From JBLMZW01 sp050259035 (GTDB lineage Bacteria; Bacillota; Syntrophomonadia; Syntrophomonadales; DTU052): 6,776 bases of DNA. Location: assembly GCA_050259035.1 (NCBI GenBank), contig JBLMZW010000015.1, positions 1 through 6,776 on the forward strand. The letters run 5' to 3'. Shown here in pieces: positions 1-4,891 of the stretch (position 1 is its first letter; each line of letters starts with the position of its first letter). Both the position numbers and the translations under genes were made by a program. The notes beneath the pieces are model-generated. The model was not told the origin of the DNA. It did not search any database and saw nothing but the letters and a program-made list of their open reading frames with translations.

Positions 1-635
1 TAGAAGATGAACAGGCAATTGCCAATCTGATCTATACCAATTTGCGCGAGGAGGGTTACCGGTGCCAGTGCGCCTTTGATGGAAAAACGGGTGCTGATTT
101 AATAGAACAGAATGAATTTGACCTTATACTATTGGATATTCTCCTGCCCGAAATTGACGGTTATGAATTGATGGACTACATTCGGCCCACGGGAATACCG
201 GTCATATTCATCACGGCCAAGGGAACCCTGCAGGATCGGATTAAAGGCCTAAAGCTAGGCGCAGATGACTACATAGTTAAACCATTCCAAATTGGTGAAC
301 TGTCTGCACGGGTAGAAGCTGTTTTGCGCCGTTACGGTAAAAGTGAAAAAAACTTGTCTTTAGACGATGTTATTATAAACACTGATTCCCGACAGGTAAG
401 GAAGAACGGCCAGATCATCGACCTGACCGTTAAAGAATTTGATTTGTTGGTTGAGCTTGTACGTAATAAAAATGTGGCCTTATACCGTGACCGTCTGTAT
501 GAAAAAGTATGGAGAGAAGATTTTAGCGGGGAAACGCGGACCCTGGATTCCCACATCCAGCGCCTCAGAAAAAAGCTCGGTTGGGAGGATCACATCAAAA
601 CCGTCTTTCGAATCGGCTACCGACTGGAGGGATAG
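1..635 (+). CDS. OmpR/PhoB-family response regulator (5' end cut by window)
   Basis: This is a cytoplasmic DNA-binding response regulator, presumably phosphorylated by the kinase encoded just downstream. The reading frame is open from base 3, giving 210 visible residues that begin EDEQAIANL. That acidic start matches the metal-binding pocket near residue 8-10 of receiver domains, so only a handful of N-terminal residues are missing. The receiver domain shows the phospho-acceptor Asp in LLDILLPEIDG (visible residue 45, codon 135-137), the switch Thr in FITAKG (residue 71) and the conserved Lys in DDYIVKPF (residue 93, codon 279-281). A winged-helix output domain follows at about residues 118-210, with LTVKEFDLL, TRTLDSHIQRLRKKL and the terminal FRIGYRLEG typical of the OmpR class. 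The internal TTG at 42 is not the start. The gene ends 3 nt before the kinase start, so the pair is translated together. The overall look is VanR/PhoP-like, but the specific orthologue cannot be assigned. Confidence 0.95.
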   Translation, partial: EDEQAIANLIYTNLREEGYRCQCAFDGKTGADLIEQNEFDLILLDILLPEIDGYELMDYIRPTGIPVIFITAKGTLQDRIKGLKLGADDYIVKPFQIGELSARVEAVLRRYGKSEKNLSLDDVIINTDSRQVRKNGQIIDLTVKEFDLLVELVRNKNVALYRDRLYEKVWREDFSGETRTLDSHIQRLRKKLGWEDHIKTVFRIGYRLEG

Positions 636-638
636 GAT

Positions 639-2015
639 GTGAGACTGTTCGCGAAAATATTCTTTTGCACAACGTTCGTACTAAGTATGGCTCTTTCTCT
701 CTCGGGTTATTTGCTGATCACTTCTTCCTACAAATACGCTATCAATCGAGAAAAGGAACAGGCCTTCGACGAATATCAATACAATAAATTTTCCGTGCAG
801 GCAGCTCTGATTAGAAACAAGGCCAGCTTTTATGACGTTTTACCCTTCGACTATGGCAGCCAGGCAGCTCTTTTTGCGGAGGACAAGTCTCTTGTTTTCT
901 CCAACCTTCCGCCTGATTCTCGTTTTGAACTTCTTAATATGGTATCCGATGATACGGTGAGGTACCGCGTCGAGCAAATTGGTTCAAAGCAGTATATTAT
1001 GGTCTGCGGAAGGATTATCCAGAGCGGAAAGACATTTTATTTGCTGGTTGCTTCGGATATAAGCTCGGTCAGTCTGCAAAAGGAAGAAATGATACGGGAC
1101 TTCGGACGAGTATACTTCAGCACTCTATGCGTAAGTATGCTCTTAATATTTGTTTTAGCCGCATTTCTTACTCGGCCGATTAAAAGGCTGACGATCGCCT
1201 CGGTAGACATAGCAAAAGGCCAATATAGCAGGCGGATTCCCGTTTCCAGCGGCGATGAAATAGGTGAGCTTTCTAATAATTTCAACTTGATGGCCGATGC
1301 CATTGAGGAAAAAGTAGAGGAGTTATCAGTTAATGCTCAGCAAAAAGAAGATTTTGTAGCCAATTTCGCGCATGAACTAAAAACGCCGCTTACTTCAGTT
1401 ATCGGATATGCGGACATGATTTATCAAAAAGATCTTTCACACGACGATGTGAAGAGTGCGGCACGCTATATCCTGGACGAAGGTCTGCGACTGGAAGCTT
1501 TGTCCCTGAAACTAATGGAGTTGATTGTGCTGAACCGCCAGGATTTTGTTCTAGAGATTATGTCGGCTCATGAATTGCTGGAAGACATAGTTCAGACGTT
1601 AAAGCCATTGTTTACAGAAAGGGCAGTGAACCTGCTCTTTGAAGCAGACCCCGCTTACATACGGGTCGACTATGACCTTTTTAAAACTCTTATCATAAAC
1701 CTCATCGACAACTCCATAAAAGCGGGCAGCACCGAAATAATAATATCAGGCAGACGATACGATCGGCAATACTGCGTGAGCATCGCTGATAACGGACGGG
1801 GAATACCGGCTCATGAAGTGGAACACATTACTGAAGCCTTCTACATGGTGGATAAATCCCGTTCACGCAAGCAGTTTGGAGCGGGGTTAGGACTTGCTTT
1901 GGCGTCAAGGATTGCAGAAATCCATGGCACAACACTCGAATTCACCAGCCAGGAACACCAAGGCACCCTGGCTGAAATAAACCTGCCCTGTGAGGAGAGT
2001 GAGATCTATGAATAA
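639..2015 (+). CDS. Transmembrane sensor histidine kinase (HAMP, HisKA, HATPase)
   Basis: This is a membrane sensor kinase, inferred to phosphorylate the regulator encoded upstream. The GTG start at 639 follows GGAGGG (626-631) at 7 nt. The protein has 458 residues, a normal length for the class. A first membrane segment lies at about 7-28, an extracytoplasmic sensor region of roughly 130 residues follows, and a second membrane segment spans about 158-178. A HAMP linker covers about 179-230 (LTRPIKRL, then GDEIGELSNNFNLMADAI). The dimerisation/phospho-acceptor domain carries FAHELKTPLTSVIGYADM, with His245 as the phosphorylated residue. The ATP-binding domain has the N box (NLIDNSIKAG, about 354-363), the G1 box (ADNGRGIP, 383-390), an F box around FYMVDKSRSR and the G2 box (GAGLGLALAS, 414-423). 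All catalytic motifs are intact, so the kinase should be active. The sensor region matches no ligand-binding fold I can name, and the signal is unknown. Its stop overlaps the next gene by 8 nt. Confidence 0.95.
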   Translation: MRLFAKIFFCTTFVLSMALSLSGYLLITSSYKYAINREKEQAFDEYQYNKFSVQAALIRNKASFYDVLPFDYGSQAALFAEDKSLVFSNLPPDSRFELLNMVSDDTVRYRVEQIGSKQYIMVCGRIIQSGKTFYLLVASDISSVSLQKEEMIRDFGRVYFSTLCVSMLLIFVLAAFLTRPIKRLTIASVDIAKGQYSRRIPVSSGDEIGELSNNFNLMADAIEEKVEELSVNAQQKEDFVANFAHELKTPLTSVIGYADMIYQKDLSHDDVKSAARYILDEGLRLEALSLKLMELIVLNRQDFVLEIMSAHELLEDIVQTLKPLFTERAVNLLFEADPAYIRVDYDLFKTLIINLIDNSIKAGSTEIIISGRRYDRQYCVSIADNGRGIPAHEVEHITEAFYMVDKSRSRKQFGAGLGLALASRIAEIHGTTLEFTSQEHQGTLAEINLPCEESEIYE

Positions 2016-2856
2016 ACAGGCGATATATACCATCATGGGTATTGTGTTTTCACTTATGATAGCTTTTTGCGGGTGGGTAGTAACAAATACCTTGCTTGAC
2101 CGGCAGGAATCTATTCTGCTGGCCGGGAGTACTAATAACACATCCGCAGTAGAAACCATACCAGGGACTGACAATGAATCAAAAAATCTTTACCCAACGA
2201 CAAAGCCTGTTATTTCCCAAGTAGAGATGGCCAAGATATTGGCAAATTGGAATGCTCCCAGGAAAAGTATTCAGCCCCACGATCCAGTTGACGGTCAGCT
2301 CAGTATGGAACAGGCTATTAACGCAGCGGGGACCGGATTGTCGGATTTCGCCAAACAGGGAATTATTTCACCGGAACTGCTTGAAGGCCAGTTTACTCTA
2401 ATTCATGCTTCGCTTTGTGAGAATCTGCCGGTCATCAAGAAGAACCAAACCATAATAAGGGAATTACCACCTGAATATAGCTATTGGACGATAATGTTTG
2501 ACAATAAAAAGGTGAACGTTCGACTGACTATAAACGCTGTAACGGGGGCAATATGGAGAGCCGATATTATTTCATATCAGGAGGGAACCACACTTACTGA
2601 TCTCAATTGGGAGGAATTGTTGGATAAGTATGTAGTTTATCTGGGCTTAGAAGGAGGGCAATCTCTAGAATTGGGCGAAAATTGGGCGTCAAAAGAATTC
2701 GCAGGAGATACGATCAGAGTTATAGCGGTAAAGAATGAAGGAGAAGCGGCCGGCGTAAGAAGCAATAATGAAACATCCTTACATATATTTGCCCTGGCTT
2801 CACAAAGGGACCAATACCTGGTGGTAAATAAACAAATAGACGATACAGGAAGTTAA
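2008..2856 (+). CDS. Membrane-anchored extracytoplasmic protein with PepSY-like stretch
   Basis: I do not recognise a named family with certainty. The ATG at 2008 is preferred because GAGGAG (1992-1997) sits 10 nt upstream; in-frame GTG codons at 1990 and 1999 are less well placed. This gives 282 residues, and the ATG overlaps the last 8 bases of the kinase gene, which indicates translational coupling. One hydrophobic segment at about 7-27 should anchor the protein, leaving the rest outside the membrane. A low-complexity Ser/Thr/Asn-rich linker spans about 40-70. LSMEQAINAA (98-107), followed later by YWTIMFDNKKVNVRLTINA and TGAIWRADI (about 159-187), resembles the helix-then-strand pattern of PepSY-type domains. 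The chain ends in a soluble region without further membrane segments. Because it is the third gene of a regulator-kinase operon, a role as an accessory protein that modulates the kinase, comparable in concept to YycH/YycI with WalK, is a reasonable inference but is not shown by sequence similarity. Confidence 0.85.
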   Translation: MNKQAIYTIMGIVFSLMIAFCGWVVTNTLLDRQESILLAGSTNNTSAVETIPGTDNESKNLYPTTKPVISQVEMAKILANWNAPRKSIQPHDPVDGQLSMEQAINAAGTGLSDFAKQGIISPELLEGQFTLIHASLCENLPVIKKNQTIIRELPPEYSYWTIMFDNKKVNVRLTINAVTGAIWRADIISYQEGTTLTDLNWEELLDKYVVYLGLEGGQSLELGENWASKEFAGDTIRVIAVKNEGEAAGVRSNNETSLHIFALASQRDQYLVVNKQIDDTGS

Positions 2857-2883
2857 ATAAAAACTCTCGGTAAGGGCAGATAA

Positions 2884-2904
2884 TACAGTTTCGACACAAC
2901 TGTA
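2884..2904. promoter_or_regulatory. Inverted repeat TACAGTT-N7-AACTGTA upstream of the carboxypeptidase gene
   Basis: TACAGTT (2884-2890) and AACTGTA (2898-2904) form a perfect 7-bp dyad with a 7-nt spacer. The element lies just after the third operon gene and upstream of the candidate promoter of the carboxypeptidase gene. There is no T-run after it, so it does not look like a terminator. It could be part of an operator. Confidence 0.4.
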
Positions 2905-2935
2905 GGACAACTTTTTGACACCTCCCTGTTATGAT
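2896..2935 (+). promoter_or_regulatory. Candidate activator-dependent promoter of the carboxypeptidase gene
   Basis: TATGAT at 2930-2935 matches five of six bases of the -10 consensus. The position 17 bp upstream (2907-2912) reads ACAACT, a poor -35. That same hexamer is the second copy of a direct repeat, ACAACT at 2896-2901 and 2907-2912, with an 11-bp period. Direct repeats with about one helical turn of spacing that overlap a weak -35 are typical of promoters switched on by OmpR/PhoB-family regulators. The encoded regulator upstream is therefore a natural candidate. The start point would fall near 2942. The alternative -35 TTGACA at 2915-2920 has no good -10 at 16-18 bp. Confidence 0.4.
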
Positions 2936-2963
2936 TCATCCATCTTCATAACAGGGAGGCTGT
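2918..2963 (+). promoter_or_regulatory. Perfect 14-bp stem-loop covering the ribosome binding site of the carboxypeptidase gene
   Basis: CCTCCCTGTTATGA (2921-2934) is the exact reverse complement of TCATAACAGGGAGG (2946-2959), with an 11-nt loop. ACA (2918-2920) and TGT (2961-2963) extend the stem beyond a bulged C2960. The right arm contains the Shine-Dalgarno sequence GGGAGG, so the left arm is a perfect anti-Shine-Dalgarno. A TTTTT run follows at 2965-2969, so the same structure could end transcripts coming from the upstream operon. It may act as a terminator, as a translational lock, or as a DNA operator with dyad symmetry. Confidence 0.7.
2954..2959 (+). promoter_or_regulatory. Ribosome binding site deciding the TTG start of the carboxypeptidase gene
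   Basis: GGGAGG ends 8 nt before TTG 2968, which is ideal spacing. It is only 2 nt from the alternative GTG at 2962, which is too close. The TTG is therefore the likely start. Confidence 0.75.
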
Positions 2964-2967
2964 GTTT

Positions 2968-3738
2968 TTGAAAAAATTAACGTGCTTATTGATTACATTC
3001 ATACTTGTACTGTCTTTGCTGGACATTTCAGATTACGTGAAAGTTCGGTCGTATGCAGCGAATACGAAAACTAAAACTATTTCAAGCCGAGAAGCTGTGG
3101 AGCGAATCAAAAAGAATTTTAAGCTTTCAAAACGAATTAGGCTTGCCGAGGCATTTAACCCTGTTTCATCCAACCAAAACAACGAGACTTGGATGCTGAC
3201 ACTGGTTAACGCTGAAAATCCTCTTCCTGATACATACAAATCTGGGCTAAAAAAACTAGCCAATGGTCTTCAATTCGATGAGCGTGCCATAGAACAACTG
3301 AATTCTATGCTTTCGGACGCAAGGGCCGAAGGCTTATCACCGGTCGTTTGTTCGGCCTACCGAACAACTGAATACCAACGAAAATTGTTCAACAATCAGG
3401 TTAATAAACAAATAGCCAAAGGATTAAACCGCCAACAGGCTGAAATTGAAGCTCGTAAAATAGTCGCTTATCCGGGAACAAGCGAACACAATTTGGGCCT
3501 GGCCGCCGATATTGTCTCGTTAGACTATCAACAGCTAGATGAAAAACAAGCTAAAACGGCGGAAGTGAAATGGCTTACTGAGCATTGCAGTGAATATGGC
3601 TTCATACTTCGATACCCGGAAGGAAAAACAGACATTACTGGCGTCATTTTTGAACCCTGGCATTTTAGATATGTAGGCATAAATGCGGCGAAGGAGATCA
3701 TGGCAAGCGGTCAATGTCTTGAAGAAGAGTTAAAGTAA
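2968..3738 (+). CDS. VanY-like D,D- or L,D-carboxypeptidase (peptidase M15)
   Basis: This is a zinc metallopeptidase expected to trim the terminal D-alanine (or a related residue) from peptidoglycan stem peptides or precursors, outside the membrane. The TTG start at 2968 gives 256 residues. The N-terminus (KKLTCLLITFILVLSLL) is a signal or anchor sequence. A possible signal peptidase I site is SYA/AN at about residue 30, although the stretch between the hydrophobic core and this site is long, so the protein may stay tethered. The catalytic domain fills about residues 75-245. SAYRT (about 129-133) is the usual substrate-pocket motif, SEHNLGLAAD (172-181) is the SxHxxGxAxD zinc motif with His174 and Asp181 as ligands, and EPWH (229-232) supplies the catalytic Glu229 and third ligand His232. 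All key residues are present. No ligase, vanH or vanX gene is beside it, so a role in wall remodelling or a wall-stress response is more likely than glycopeptide resistance alone. The gene lies about 110 nt after the sensor operon, with its own structured upstream region. Confidence 0.93.
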   Translation: MKKLTCLLITFILVLSLLDISDYVKVRSYAANTKTKTISSREAVERIKKNFKLSKRIRLAEAFNPVSSNQNNETWMLTLVNAENPLPDTYKSGLKKLANGLQFDERAIEQLNSMLSDARAEGLSPVVCSAYRTTEYQRKLFNNQVNKQIAKGLNRQQAEIEARKIVAYPGTSEHNLGLAADIVSLDYQQLDEKQAKTAEVKWLTEHCSEYGFILRYPEGKTDITGVIFEPWHFRYVGINAAKEIMASGQCLEEELK

Positions 3739-3841
3739 TAAAAGCCCGTGATATGTATGTGGTATCAAAAACTAGTTAATACACAAAGCAAAGATAACTG
3801 AAGGACATTTTAAATAGACACTTAATAACTGCTGGATTTAT

Positions 3842-3872
3842 TTGTAATTACTGATAGAATACAATTGATAAT
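3842..3872 (+). promoter_or_regulatory. Weak candidate promoter of the HD-domain gene
   Basis: GATAAT (3867-3872) matches five of six -10 bases, and TTGTAA (3842-3847) matches four of six -35 bases, but the spacer is 19 bp. TAGAAT at 3855-3860 is an alternative -10 without a good -35. The gap from 3739 to 3904 is A+T rich and shows no convincing terminator for the carboxypeptidase gene. Confidence 0.25.
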
Positions 3873-3888
3873 TTATACACGCCTCAAT

Positions 3889-3896
3889 GGAGGGGG
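3889..3896 (+). promoter_or_regulatory. Ribosome binding site deciding the TTG start of the HD-domain gene
   Basis: GGAGGGGG lies 8 nt before TTG 3905. An in-frame ATG at 3887 overlaps this site and has no purine-rich site of its own upstream. The downstream TTG is therefore the better start. Confidence 0.7.
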
Positions 3897-3904
3897 ACAA
3901 CCTT

Positions 3905-4480
3905 TTGAACTCCGAAGAATTAGTAAGTATCATAAGGACTATGGTTGAAGAACAGTGCAAAATGGATACAAATATGTTTGGGTATGGAATATGGAAACAC
4001 CATATTATTTATGTAGTCAAATATTCAAAATTATTAGCTGAAAAATTAGGAGCAGACCAGGAGGTAGTTGAAATATCGGCATTATTACATGACTATGCAA
4101 GTATAAAGGACAAATCCCTATATGAAGAACACCATTTACATGGGGCAACGGAAGCAGAAGATGTTTTGAAGAAATTTAACTACCCAGAAGAAAAAATAAA
4201 TAAAGTAAAGGACTGCATCATTCAACATAGGGGAAGTAAAAATTTTAAAAAGACTACTAAAGAAGCTGTTTGTATAGCAAGCGCTGATGCTATGGCTCAT
4301 ATAGACCAAATACCTTCCCTGCTACACCTCGCATACGCTAAAAGAAATTTAGGTGTAAATGAAGGTGCTTCCTGGGTCTTAAGCAAAATAGAAAGAAGTT
4401 GGAATAAGTTATGTCCTGAAGCTAAAGAAATGATAAGTAAAAAATATGAGAGCGCAAAAACCATTCTAAAATGCGAATGA
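3905..4480 (+). CDS. HD-domain phosphohydrolase
   Basis: This is a predicted metal-dependent phosphohydrolase of the HD superfamily, probably cytoplasmic, with no signal or membrane segment. The TTG start gives 191 residues. Metal-binding residues can be followed in order: the first His in KHHIIYVVKYSKLLAEKLG (His33), the HD doublet in LLHDYASI (His62-Asp63), His79 in HLHGATEAEDVL, His108 in IIQHRG, and the final Asp in ASADAMAHI (Asp128). This spacing fits small HD/HDIG hydrolases that often act on nucleotides, but the substrate cannot be read from sequence. The last 50 residues form a helical tail with no known motif. The gene stands alone, with gaps of over 150 nt before and over 400 nt after it. 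It is visibly richer in A+T than its neighbours: sampled 60-base lines hold 28-35% G+C, against 38-52% in the kinase operon. This could reflect separate acquisition. Confidence 0.88.
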   Translation: MNSEELVSIIRTMVEEQCKMDTNMFGYGIWKHHIIYVVKYSKLLAEKLGADQEVVEISALLHDYASIKDKSLYEEHHLHGATEAEDVLKKFNYPEEKINKVKDCIIQHRGSKNFKKTTKEAVCIASADAMAHIDQIPSLLHLAYAKRNLGVNEGASWVLSKIERSWNKLCPEAKEMISKKYESAKTILKCE

Positions 4481-4611
4481 GAAAGGAATGCCCATTCCAA
4501 ACTGCATTATCAGCAGCAAAGCATTGGGATAAACTTCGCTCAGATTTACCCGCATAAACCCTTCGTAAACTCCCATACTAACCCATCAGAAATAATCGTG
4601 GGAATGACTGC

Positions 4612-4764
4612 ATGTCTGAATATAAACATACTAACCGTTTAATCAACGAAAAACCCCCGTATCTTCTCCAGCATGCGCATAATCCGGTCCACTGGTATCC
4701 CTGGGGGGAGGAGGCCTTAACCACATTATGTGTGTTATCCTATCCTCTGCTTCGGCTTACATAA
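4612..4764 (+). pseudogene. 5' remnant of a YyaL/DUF255 (COG1331) thioredoxin-domain protein gene
   Basis: An ATG at 4612 opens a 50-codon frame whose first 36 residues, MSEYKHTNRLINEK then PPYLLQHAHNP then VHWYPWGEEAL, match the highly conserved N-terminus of the YyaL/SSP411 family (usual form: TNRLI.EKSPYLLQHA.NPVDWYPWGEEA). The match stops near 4719, and 14 unrelated codons follow before TAA at 4762. The thioredoxin-like CxxC region (normally CHWCHVM, a few dozen residues further on) and the entire glycosidase-like body are absent; intact members have roughly 600-700 residues. The residues usually Ser and Asp (in SPYLL and NPVDW) are Pro and His here, which fits relaxed selection. The upstream GTGGGA is a weak ribosome binding site. 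This looks like a deletion remnant rather than a working small protein. The surrounding sequence, 4481-4611 and 4765-4815, holds no other gene I can support. Confidence 0.85.
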
Positions 4765-4815
4765 AAATAATCTAATGGAAGTTAAAAGAAGGATAGTTGT
4801 ACCATATGCCGAAAT

Positions 4816-4849
4816 GTCTCAACAATAATCCACAGACTATTGTTGCGAT
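4816..4849. repeat. Inverted repeat upstream of the WG-repeat gene
   Basis: CAACAATA (4820-4827) and TATTGTTG (4838-4845) are perfect 8-bp arms around a 10-nt loop. GTC/GAT extends them beyond one mismatch, counting a G-T pair. No T-run follows, so this is not a standard terminator. It lies where a -35 would sit for the candidate -10 TATAAA at 4864-4869, so an operator is possible. Confidence 0.45.
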
Positions 4850-4869
4850 GTACAAAGGATTTCTATAAA
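4840..4869 (+). promoter_or_regulatory. Weak candidate promoter of the WG-repeat gene
   Basis: TATAAA (4864-4869) matches five of six -10 bases and is followed by a 22-nt leader. The best -35 is poor: TTGTTG at 4840-4845 with an 18-bp spacer, or TTGCGA at 4843-4848 with 15 bp. Both lie within the inverted repeat. Confidence 0.3.
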
Positions 4870-4891
4870 TACATAAGTTAGGGGTTATCGA

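Noticed and set aside
1037..1303. Minus-strand open frames across the window, such as the one inside the kinase gene
   Set aside because: They lie opposite strongly supported coding regions, lack ribosome binding sites and show no recognisable domains.
1990..2007. GTG 1990 or GTG 1999 as start of the third operon gene
   Set aside because: GTG 1990 lies before the GAGGAG site and GTG 1999 is only 1 nt after it. ATG 2008 has usable spacing and leads directly into the membrane segment.
2915..2943. TTGACA (2915-2920) as the -35 of the carboxypeptidase promoter
   Set aside because: The hexamer is perfect, but no -10-like sequence lies 16-18 bp downstream; the region reads CATCCATC. The good -10 TATGAT is only 9 bp away.
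2968..3738. Glycopeptide-resistance gene cluster
   Set aside because: VanY alone does not make a resistance cluster, and no vanH, ligase or vanX is visible in the window.
3804..3820. Two GACA copies 13 bp apart upstream of the HD gene, resembling those at 2893 and 2906
   Set aside because: A four-base motif recurs by chance in A+T-rich DNA, and no longer shared sequence or -35 placement supports a common operator.
4485..4498. GGAAT/ATTCC hairpin after the HD gene as a terminator
   Set aside because: Only 5 bp of stem with a 4-nt loop and no following T-run, so it is too weak to call.
4481..4611. Short open stretch reading AAKHWDKLRSDLPA as another gene remnant
   Set aside because: It is only about 14 residues before a stop, with no family I recognise and no start or ribosome binding site.
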